Below are positions 1 through 4,971 of a stretch of 5,537 nucleotides of DNA, one piece after another. A model generated the notes under the pieces. It saw nothing but the letters and a program-made list of their open reading frames with translations, was not told where the DNA came from and ran no database searches. The stretch comes from Chloroflexota bacterium (GTDB lineage: Bacteria > Chloroflexota > UBA6077 > JACQUR01). Position 1 is the first letter of the stretch, and every line of letters begins with the position of its first letter. The stretch spans positions 1 to 5,537 of the forward strand of contig JACQUR010000519.1 of NCBI GenBank assembly GCA_016210245.1, in the 5' to 3' direction. The translations under genes and the position numbers were made by a program.

Positions 1-1
1 G

Positions 2-535
2 TTCTGGGGCTCGGTGCCCTGGCACTACGGCAGCCTGATCATCCTGCTGGCTCACCTCCTGGCGGCCGTCTTCCCCCAGGGCTGGGCGGCGCTCATCGGA
101 CACCCGGTCCGCCTGTACGTGCTGGAGGTGACGGGCATCGCCCTGGCCTTCCTGACCATCTTCGGGCTGGCCGTCCTGATCGTGCGGCGGGCCACCAACG
201 CCCGCATTCGGGCCGTGACCTCGCGCATGGACGTGGTGCTGCTGGCCGTGCTGCTCGCCCAGGTGGTGCTGGGCGCCTCGGTGGCCCTGTTCTACCGCTG
301 GGGCTCGGACTGGTATCTCTACACGGCTGTGCCCTGGCTGTGGTCGCTCGCCACGCTCTCGCCGAGCGCCGACTACGTCGCCAACCTGCCGCTGCTGGTG
401 CGCCTGCACATGCTTGGCGCCTTCGTGCTCGTGGCCCTGTTCCCCTTCACCCGCCTGGCCCACATCTTCACCGTGCCCGTCACCTACCTCTGGCGTCCCT
501 ACCAGGTGGTCATCTGGTACCGACGCTCCACGTGA
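2..535 (+). CDS. narI: Respiratory nitrate reductase gamma subunit (cytochrome b), 5' end outside the window
   Basis: This is the membrane cytochrome b subunit of the NarGHI nitrate reductase, which oxidises quinol and passes electrons through two b hemes to NarH and NarG. The frame is open from base 2, so the start lies upstream; the GTG at 14 is an internal valine. Four heme-ligand histidines are visible. The codons at 23 and 53 are 10 residues apart, in PWHYG...LLAH, and those at 407 and 461 are 18 residues apart, in RLHMLG...RLAHIF. These spacings equal those of the E. coli NarI ligands His56/His66 and His187/His205. Four hydrophobic segments remain; the first helix of the usual five is off the edge. 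The tail VPVTYLWRPYQVV matches the family C-terminus, so the 3' end is intact. The stop TGA runs into a heptamer repeat. narG, narH and narJ would be expected upstream. Confidence 0.93.
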   Translation, partial: FWGSVPWHYGSLIILLAHLLAAVFPQGWAALIGHPVRLYVLEVTGIALAFLTIFGLAVLIVRRATNARIRAVTSRMDVVLLAVLLAQVVLGASVALFYRWGSDWYLYTAVPWLWSLATLSPSADYVANLPLLVRLHMLGAFVLVALFPFTRLAHIFTVPVTYLWRPYQVVIWYRRST

Positions 536-560
536 TTTTGGATTTTGGATTTTGGATTGG
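534..560. repeat. Heptamer repeat tract, copy 1 (GATTTTG units)
   Basis: Three tandem GATTTTG units followed by GATTGG sit directly on the narI stop codon; the GA of the TGA is the first two bases of the tract. Its reverse complement recurs at 653-686. The composition is AT-rich and unlike the surrounding GC-rich genes. Repeats of this heptamer type are known as dispersed short tandem repeats in some cyanobacterial and Chloroflexota genomes (from memory). Confidence 0.85.
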
Positions 561-627
561 TGAGCGGCGCCAGGTAGCACCACGGTACATCGGAATCACG
601 CTGCCCTTGAACTCTGATCGCATCTTC

Positions 628-633
628 GGAGGT
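628..633 (+). promoter_or_regulatory. Ribosome binding site of narK (GGAGGT)
   Basis: GGAGGT ends 7 bases before the ATG at 641. This decides the start: the in-frame GTG at 632 lies inside the Shine-Dalgarno sequence itself and cannot use it. The ATG at 636 is out of frame. Confidence 0.75.
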
Positions 634-640
634 GGATGCC

Positions 641-2050
641 ATGACCGGACCTCAATCCAAAATCCAAAACCCAAAATCCAAAATCGCCCACGTGAACCTC
701 TTCCTGGCCACCACGGCCTTCGCCATCTCCTTCGCCCTGTGGGGGCTGCTCTCCGGGCTGGCGCCCATCTTCAAGGCCGCCTACGGGCTTACGGCCACCC
801 AGACCAGCTTGCTGGTGGCCATCCCGGTGCTGTTCGGGTCGGTTGGCCGCCTGCCGGTCGGGCTGCTGGCGGACCGGTACGGCGGGCGCCGGGTCTTCAG
901 CGCCCTGCTGCTGTTCGGGCTCGTCCCTGCCCTCGCCCTCGCCCTCGACCACTCCTATCCATCCCTGCTCTTCTGGGGCTTCTGGCTCGGGGCGATGGGC
1001 ACCTCCTTCGCCGTAGGCGTGGGCTTCCTCTCCCCCTGGTTCCCGCCACAACAGCAGGGGACAGCCCTCGGCATCTATGGGGCAGGAAACGCCGGCCAGT
1101 CCGTGGCCGTCTTCGGAGGGCCACTCCTGGCCGCCGCCCTCGGCGTGAGCGCTACCTTTCCCCTGTTCGGGTTGGCTTCCCTGGCCTGGGGTGTAGTGTT
1201 CGCGCTGTGGGCGCGCAATGCGCCGCGAGTGGCGCCGCCCAGCACGCTCGCCGAGAACGTGCGTGTGCTGCGCAGTGAGCCCCTGGCCTGGCTGCTCAGC
1301 CTCTTCTACTTCCTGACCTTCGGCGGCTTCGTCGCCCTGGGCGTCTACCTGCCCAGCTTGCTGCAGGACGTATTCGAGCTCACGCCCGAGGATGCCGGCG
1401 CCCGCACGGCCGGGTTCGTGGTCCTGGCCACCCTGTGCCGGCCGCTGGGCGGATGGATCGCGGACCGGATCGGCGGCGAACGGCTCCTGGGGTTCGTGTT
1501 CCCGGTTGTGGCGGCCCTGGCCTGGCTCCTGAGCGCCAACAAGTCGATCTACGTCTTCACTGTGGGAGCGCTCGGGTGCGCTGCCTTCCTGGGATTGGGG
1601 AACGGCGCCGTCTTCAAGTTGGTGCCGCGCTTCTTCCCAACGCAGACCGGTACGGTGACCGGCCTCGTCGGCGCCGCGGGGGGGCTGGGCGGCTTCTTTC
1701 CACCCCTGCTGCTGGGTTTCTTCCGCGACCTGGTCGGCGGCTACGTGCCCGGGTTCTTCTTGCTGAATATGTTCGCCCTGGGCTGCGCGCTGCTGCTGCA
1801 GCGCGTGCCCGCGTCGCTCCCCTCCACGACGGCGCAGCCCGGCGCGTCTGCCGAGGACGGGCTGCGTCCGGAGGCGCCGTCGGCCGTGGAGCAACGCAGC
1901 GGCAGGGGTGTTACAGCCATGTCGGTCGAGGGCGACCCATCGGGACGGAGCGACCTGGCCCGCCTGTGGACACGGACGCTGTCCGTGTGGTCCCGCCGCT
2001 GCCGCCACGCCTCCCTGGTGGCTCGAGGCGTCGTGGAGTTACCATCGTGA
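641..2050 (+). CDS. narK: NarK-type nitrate/nitrite transporter (MFS, NNP family)
   Basis: A 469-residue major facilitator protein that imports nitrate and/or exchanges it for nitrite across the cytoplasmic membrane. It has about twelve hydrophobic segments between residues 18 and 388. The two nitrate-signature glycine motifs are present: GIYGAGNAGQSVAVFGGP (144-161) and GLVGAAGGLGGFFPP (341-355). R70 in GRLPVGLLADRYGG and R267 in CRPLGGWIADRIGG sit where E. coli NarK has its substrate arginines R89 and R305. The ATG at 641 is chosen for its GGAGGT. Residues 4-15 (PQSKIQNPKSKI) are translated from a heptamer repeat, not family sequence. Residues from about 389 to 469 form a Ser/Pro/Arg-rich tail after the last helix with no recognisable domain; its end is duplicated after tehA. 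The stop overlaps the doxX start. NarK1-like versus NarK2-like transport mode cannot be told from sequence alone. Confidence 0.93.
   Translation: MTGPQSKIQNPKSKIAHVNLFLATTAFAISFALWGLLSGLAPIFKAAYGLTATQTSLLVAIPVLFGSVGRLPVGLLADRYGGRRVFSALLLFGLVPALALALDHSYPSLLFWGFWLGAMGTSFAVGVGFLSPWFPPQQQGTALGIYGAGNAGQSVAVFGGPLLAAALGVSATFPLFGLASLAWGVVFALWARNAPRVAPPSTLAENVRVLRSEPLAWLLSLFYFLTFGGFVALGVYLPSLLQDVFELTPEDAGARTAGFVVLATLCRPLGGWIADRIGGERLLGFVFPVVAALAWLLSANKSIYVFTVGALGCAAFLGLGNGAVFKLVPRFFPTQTGTVTGLVGAAGGLGGFFPPLLLGFFRDLVGGYVPGFFLLNMFALGCALLLQRVPASLPSTTAQPGASAEDGLRPEAPSAVEQRSGRGVTAMSVEGDPSGRSDLARLWTRTLSVWSRRCRHASLVARGVVELPS
653..686. repeat. Heptamer repeat tract, copy 2 (inverted, inside narK)
   Basis: This reads CAATCCAAAATCC onward; its reverse complement is four GATTTTG-type units (one of them GGTTTTG) plus GATTG. 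It is the same motif as 534-560 in opposite orientation, with one more unit. It lies within the first 16 codons of narK and remains in frame, encoding QSKIQNPKSKI. The two tracts with the 92 bases between them form a block of about 153 bases with inverted ends. Confidence 0.85.
1970..1988. repeat. Short perfect inverted repeat (ACACGGAC-GCT-GTCCGTGT)
   Basis: Two perfect 8-base arms with a GCT spacer lie inside the narK tail coding region. A shortened version, CGGAC-GCT-GTCCG, occurs at 3845-3857 in the second copy of this region. It could be an RNA hairpin or a dyad operator, or chance in GC-rich DNA. No following T-run is present, so it is not a typical intrinsic terminator. Confidence 0.35.
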
Positions 2051-2088
2051 GCGTTGCCAACATGGCCAGAGAGAGGACTATCCTGCCG
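1991..2088. repeat. Direct repeat, copy A: narK tail / doxX start junction
   Basis: This segment recurs at 3881-3975 at an offset of 1890 bases. Bases 2012-2052 equal 3902-3942 without mismatch (41 bases). Over 2012-2079 against 3902-3969 only three bases differ, then copy A has three extra bases (ATC) before CTGCCG. The repeat includes the last codons of narK, the GGAG, the GTGA overlap and the first 14 codons of doxX. Homology continues patchily upstream of 1991. Confidence 0.92.
2035..2050 (+). promoter_or_regulatory. Ribosome binding site and GTGA stop/start overlap of narK and doxX
   Basis: GGAG at 2035-2038 lies 8 bases before the GTG at 2047, whose last two bases plus the next A form the narK stop TGA (2048-2050). 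This four-base overlap implies translational coupling of the two genes. The alternative doxX start, ATG at 2062, has no comparable site. Confidence 0.7.
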
Positions 2089-2694
2089 CGACACGACCTG
2101 GCAGCCGGCTGGCAGCCGGTGCGTTTCCAGGATCCGCCGCTCGTCCAGGCGTTGCTGGGCGATACCAGCCTGGCCTGGCTGTGGCTCGTCGTCCGCGTCT
2201 ACCTCGGGTGGCAGTGGCTGGAGGCCGGGTGGGCCAAGGTGCAGGATCCTGCCTGGGCGCACGGGGGGGCTGCGCTGCAGGAGTTCCTGGTGGGCGCGGT
2301 CCAGACCGAGCCGCGCCCGGTGGCCGCCTACGACTGGTACCGCGGCTGGCTGCAGCTCCTCCTGGACACTGGCAGCTACACCTGGCTCGCCCAGTTCATC
2401 GCCTATGCGGAGACGCTGGTGGGGATCGCCCTGATCCTGGGCCTGTTCACCGGCCCGGCCGCGTTCCTCGGCAGCCTCTTGAACTTCAACTTCATGCTGG
2501 CCGGCAGCGTCTCCACCAACCCGGTGCTGTTTGCCCTGGCCACCTGGCTGGTCCTGGCCTGGAAGACGGCCGGCTGGATCGGGCTGGACCGCTGGCTGCT
2601 GCCGACTATCGGGACACCCTGGCAGCACCCCGAGCGCGCCAGCGGCGGCCAGTCGGCCGTAGCCCATCGCCGACCGCCCCCCGCGGGCCACTGA
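2047..2694 (+). CDS. DoxX/DoxD-family integral membrane protein
   Basis: A 215-residue membrane protein of the DoxX superfamily. Some members (DoxD, with DoxA) form a thiosulfate:quinone oxidoreductase; most others are uncharacterised. Four hydrophobic segments are seen, at about residues 42-60, 113-133, 135-155 and 157-178. The first is followed by GWAKVQDPAW, matching the family pattern of Arg, Gly, Lys and Asp-Pro-x-Trp at the end of helix 1. YDWYRGWLQ (95-103) and LNFNFMLAGSVSTNP (145-159) are also typical of the DoxX/DoxD-like branch. Residues 1-40 are a soluble N-terminus and 190-215 a Pro/Arg-rich tail. It starts at GTG 2047 with GGAG, overlapping narK, and ends 11 bases before the next gene, so one transcript is likely. 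No doxA-like partner is in the window. A quinone-linked role beside the nitrate reductase is inference. Confidence 0.85.
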   Translation: MSVANMARERTILPRHDLAAGWQPVRFQDPPLVQALLGDTSLAWLWLVVRVYLGWQWLEAGWAKVQDPAWAHGGAALQEFLVGAVQTEPRPVAAYDWYRGWLQLLLDTGSYTWLAQFIAYAETLVGIALILGLFTGPAAFLGSLLNFNFMLAGSVSTNPVLFALATWLVLAWKTAGWIGLDRWLLPTIGTPWQHPERASGGQSAVAHRRPPPAGH

Positions 2695-2727
2695 GCCCAC
2701 GCGTGATGGCCACGCCTCCTCACCCTG
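2678..2727. repeat. Direct repeat, copy C1: doxX end / tehA start junction
   Basis: This 50-base segment recurs at 3981-4030 at an offset of 1303 bases. The last 22 bases (2706-2727, from the tehA ATG) are identical in both, and CTGAGCC at 2691-2697 also matches. About seven mismatches fall elsewhere. The repeat covers the doxX stop and the first codons of tehA. Confidence 0.88.
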
Positions 2728-3821
2728 CCCCAGACGACGCATCCGTCCGGGCAGGGAGCCCACTGTTGGCGGCTATCAGAGAGGAGGTCAGAGGGTTCCC
2801 TCCGGCCTACTTCGCGCTGGTCATGGCGACCGGGATCGTCTCCATCGCGGCCAATCTCCTGGATATGTGGCCGATCGCCGTTGTCCTGTTCTGGCTGAAC
2901 GTCGTAGCGTACGTGCTCCTGTGGCTGCTGAACCTCCTGCGCGCCATCTGGCACACCCATCAGTTCTCGCTGGACCTGGTCGATCACAACCGCGGTCCTG
3001 GTTTCTTCACCGTAGTCGCGGCAACGTCCGTGCTCGGCACCCAGTTGGTGCTGATCTTCGAAAGCTATGCAGTGGCAACGGCCCTGTGGTTCCTGGCCGT
3101 CATCCTGTGGGTACTCTTCACCTACATCATTTTCACCGGCCTCACCGTCAAGGCGAATAAGCCGACCCTTGCCCAGGGAATCAATGGCGGGTGGCTGCTA
3201 GCGGTCGTCGCGACCCAGTCAATAGTAGTCCTGAGCGCCCATCTGGCCTCGTCCTTTGGGCCCTACAGGCTGGCAACGAACTTCTTTGCCCTCTCCATGT
3301 GGCTCTGGGGCGGCATGCTTTACATCTGGATGATCTCGCTGATCTTCTACCGCTACACGTTCTTCACATTCGCTCCCGATGACCTCACGCCTCCCTACTG
3401 GATCAACATGGGCGCGATGGCCATCTCGGCCCTCGCCGGTGACGTCTTGATTATCAACACACCTCACGCCCCGTTTCTTCGCGAGATTCTGCCTTTTTTC
3501 AGAGGGTTCACGGTATTCTTCTGGGCGACGGGCACGTGGTGGATCCCGATGCTCGCCATCCTCGCTATTTGGCGGTACGTTTTCCGGCGATTCCCGCTCA
3601 GGTACGACCCCCTCTATTGGGGGGCCGTGTTTCCCCTGGGCATGTACACCGTTTCCACCTTCCAGATGGCACGCGCCATGGAGCTGGAGTTCCTGTACGC
3701 TCTTCCGCATTTCCTTGTATACCTGGTGCTCTTCGTCTGGCTCGTCACGTTCATCGGCCTCCTGCGCAGGCTAGCAAGCAGGCTGGCCACAGTCCGTGCC
3801 ACTGCACGGCGACCGAGCTGA
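2706..3821 (+). CDS. TDT/SLAC1-family anion or dicarboxylate transporter (TehA-like)
   Basis: A 371-residue membrane protein of the tellurite-resistance/dicarboxylate transporter family (SLAC1 superfamily), whose members include TehA, yeast malate permease Mae1 and the plant anion channel SLAC1. Ten hydrophobic segments fit the family fold: about 34-52, 56-78, 100-118, 122-145, 162-180, 190-215, 231-250, 266-290, 302-320 and 334-355. Family-like stretches are FPPAYFALVMATGIVSIA (31-48), FFWATGTWWIPML (271-283) and FPLGMYTVSTFQMARA (309-324). It begins at ATG 2706, 11 bases after the doxX stop; an in-frame GTG lies immediately before it and no strong Shine-Dalgarno is visible, so coupling to doxX is likely. 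Lines hand-counted in this gene are 57-62% GC, against 67% in one doxX line and 75% in one cupin line. Substrate is unknown: tellurite, C4-dicarboxylate or nitrate/nitrite are all possible. Confidence 0.88.
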   Translation: MATPPHPAPDDASVRAGSPLLAAIREEVRGFPPAYFALVMATGIVSIAANLLDMWPIAVVLFWLNVVAYVLLWLLNLLRAIWHTHQFSLDLVDHNRGPGFFTVVAATSVLGTQLVLIFESYAVATALWFLAVILWVLFTYIIFTGLTVKANKPTLAQGINGGWLLAVVATQSIVVLSAHLASSFGPYRLATNFFALSMWLWGGMLYIWMISLIFYRYTFFTFAPDDLTPPYWINMGAMAISALAGDVLIINTPHAPFLREILPFFRGFTVFFWATGTWWIPMLAILAIWRYVFRRFPLRYDPLYWGAVFPLGMYTVSTFQMARAMELEFLYALPHFLVYLVLFVWLVTFIGLLRRLASRLATVRATARRPS

Positions 3822-3880
3822 TCGCCCAGACCTGGCCGTGACCGCGGACGCTGTCCGTCTCGCTCCGTGTCGTGCATCTG

Positions 3881-3975
3881 CCCCGCCGCTACCGCCGCCA
3901 TTCCCTGGTGGCTCGAGGCGTCGTGGAGTTACCATCGTGAGCTTTGCCAGCATGGCCAGAGAGAGAACTCTGCCG
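3881..3975. repeat. Direct repeat, copy B of the narK tail / doxX start junction
   Basis: Second copy of 1991-2088, offset 1890. Read in the old narK frame it still ends SLVARGVVELPS followed by TGA (3938-3940), as at the end of the real narK. It is preceded by PRRYRRH where narK has SRRCRHA. The GGAG (3925-3928) and GTG (3937) of doxX are conserved. Confidence 0.92.
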
Positions 3976-4008
3976 GCCGCCTCCCGCGAGCCCCTGAGCC
4001 CCCGGGCC
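3937..4008 (+). pseudogene. Internally deleted second doxX remnant
   Basis: GTG at 3937 opens a copy of the first codons of doxX: MSFASMARERTLP against MSVANMARERTILP. At about 3975 the sequence jumps to a copy of the last bases of doxX and its intergenic spacer, so roughly 590 bases corresponding to residues 15 to about 208, with all four membrane segments, are absent. After the junction the frame corresponds to the tehA frame, not the doxX frame, so the doxX stop is not read. The frame stays open through 4009 and into the bicupin. It is best explained as the scar of a duplicated doxX. A functional leader peptide or N-terminal extension of the bicupin cannot be excluded. Confidence 0.72.
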
Positions 4009-4030
4009 ATGGCCACGCCTCCTCACCCTG
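3981..4030. repeat. Direct repeat, copy C2 of the doxX end / tehA start junction
   Basis: Second copy of 2678-2727, offset 1303. It retains CTGAGCC and the ATG at 4009, followed by codons for MATPPHP as in the real tehA. The homology ends at 4030, after which nothing of tehA is recognisable. Confidence 0.88.
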
Positions 4031-4090
4031 CGGCAGTGCCAGGCTGCTCGACTCGCGGGCGCCGGCCTGCAACAATAGGGGGCAGTTCGC

Positions 4091-4100
4091 GGAAGGGAGG
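4091..4100 (+). promoter_or_regulatory. Ribosome binding site of the bicupin gene
   Basis: GGAAGGGAGG lies upstream of ATG 4111, with GGGAGG ending 10 bases before the start; a closer GAAGG at 4102-4106 could also serve. This supports 4111 as the start over the in-frame upstream candidates 3937 and 4009. Confidence 0.6.
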
Positions 4101-4110
4101 CGAAGGTTCC

Positions 4111-4893
4111 ATGCCGATCAAGGTCCTGCGCCTGGAGTCGGAGACCGAGGAGGTGCGGCTCACCTCGGATGGCGGCGCGCGGGTTCGGCGCTGGAGGGAG
4201 CTGGGGGCGCGGCTGGCCAGCATGGACTACCTGACCCTCCAGCCGAGGGCTCAGCCGCTCGACCTGTGGTACCCGGCGGCCGAGGACAGCTACTACGTCA
4301 TCGAGGGCCACGGCACCGTGGTGGACCTCCAGCGCGACCGGGCCCAGCGTTTCGGCCCGGGCAAGTTCGTCCACGCGCCGGCCGGCCTGCCCCATCGCCT
4401 TCAGGCCACGGGCGTCGAGCTGCTGGTGCTGGTGGGCGGCCCCTGTCCGCCGGTGCCCAATGCGTTCGACCAGCCCTCCGCTGCCGCTACGAGCGCCCCG
4501 GCCGAGGGCGAGCTGAGCGTCCTGGACCTCGCGGGTGGGGTCGAGATCCCCCTCATCCGCCCGCCCATGCCGGGCGGCTACGCCCGCTTTCCCATCTGGC
4601 CGGGCATGGGCGCCCGGCTGCGCTCCATGAACCGCGTGGCCATGCGCCCCGGCCAGGAGAATGTGCCCCACGTCCATCCCGTCTCGGAGGACATCTTCTA
4701 CTGCCTGAGCGGCACCTGCGTGGTCGAGGACGGTAGCACGGGGCGAGAGCAGCCCTTCGGCCGCGACTGCCTGATCTTCATCGATCCGGGCACTCCTCAC
4801 GCGGTCAGGTCGCTCGGCCCCGACGACTACATCAGCGTCGGCGGCCCCTGCCCCCCGGACCTGGATGCCTTCCGCCGCTTCGGCCTCGGCTAA
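4111..4893 (+). CDS. Two-domain cupin protein (bicupin), function unknown
   Basis: A 260-residue protein of two tandem cupin domains, with no signal peptide or membrane segment, so probably cytoplasmic. The halves repeat with an exact 135-residue period: GARLASMDY (32) and GARLRSMNR (167), GGPCPP at 109 and 244, and H95 and H230. Domain 2 has a complete metal-site pattern, H187, H189 and E193 in VPHVHPVSED, and H230 in GTPH. Domain 1 keeps E58 and H95 but has L52 and Y54 where the first two histidines should be, so it probably binds no metal or binds it differently. A loop at 118-135 rich in Ala, Ser and Pro links the halves. The start at 4111 follows a GGGAGG; the frame is open upstream to duplicated doxX and tehA starts. 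Cupins span dioxygenases, isomerases and sugar binders, and no specific reaction can be assigned. It ends just before a large palindrome. Confidence 0.85.
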   Translation: MPIKVLRLESETEEVRLTSDGGARVRRWRELGARLASMDYLTLQPRAQPLDLWYPAAEDSYYVIEGHGTVVDLQRDRAQRFGPGKFVHAPAGLPHRLQATGVELLVLVGGPCPPVPNAFDQPSAAATSAPAEGELSVLDLAGGVEIPLIRPPMPGGYARFPIWPGMGARLRSMNRVAMRPGQENVPHVHPVSEDIFYCLSGTCVVEDGSTGREQPFGRDCLIFIDPGTPHAVRSLGPDDYISVGGPCPPDLDAFRRFGLG

Positions 4894-4902
4894 ACCAGCT
4901 CC

Positions 4903-4968
4903 CCAGTCGGAAGTTCGCCGTCGAAAGGGGGCGCCAGCGCCCCCTTTCGACGGCGAACTTCCGACTGG
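4903..4968. terminator. 66-base perfect palindrome between convergent genes, probable bidirectional terminator
   Basis: Left arm 4903-4934 and right arm 4937-4968 are perfectly complementary over 32 bases, leaving only CA (4935-4936) between them. The inner part, GAAAGGGGGCGC/GCGCCCCCTTTC, has a GC-rich stem with A- and T-tracts within the arms, so either strand could form a terminator-like hairpin. The bicupin stop is 9 bases to the left and the nadE stop 3 bases to the right, which fits termination of both. The arms are much longer than most intrinsic terminators and no run of T follows, so a mobile palindromic repeat that doubles as a terminator is an alternative. Confidence 0.7.
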
Positions 4969-4971
4969 CCA

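Larger units (their letters stand above)
3822..4110 (+). other. 289-base gap made of duplicated operon junctions
   Basis: No intact gene lies between tehA and the bicupin. The gap contains, in order, a patchy copy of the narK tail, copy B of the narK/doxX junction (3881-3975) and copy C2 of the doxX/tehA junction (3981-4030). About 80 bases of unrecognised sequence (4031-4110) follow, ending with the bicupin ribosome binding site. No clear promoter or terminator is visible. Confidence 0.8.

Noticed and set aside
607..621. FNR-like site TTGAA-CTCTG-ATCGC upstream of narK
   Set aside because: The spacing is five instead of four and the right half does not match ATCAA; too weak to call, although an oxygen or nitrate regulator would make sense here.
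929..946. Three GCCCTC units in tandem
   Set aside because: They encode ALALAL in a NarK membrane helix, which is ordinary for GC-rich coding sequence.
596..2008. Long open frame on the minus strand opposite narK (and a similar one at 1741-2763)
   Set aside because: The translation is Gly/Arg/Glu/Pro-rich with no domain or membrane pattern, and it is antisense to well-supported genes; long antisense frames are expected in GC-rich DNA.
1435..2046. Upstream extension of the doxX frame to 1435
   Set aside because: It overlaps narK out of frame and lacks any family similarity; the GGAG-GTG at 2047 explains the start.
1908..2705. Upstream extension of the tehA frame to 1908
   Set aside because: It overlaps all of doxX in another frame, with low-complexity Arg/Ala/Gly composition; the family-like sequence begins after ATG 2706.
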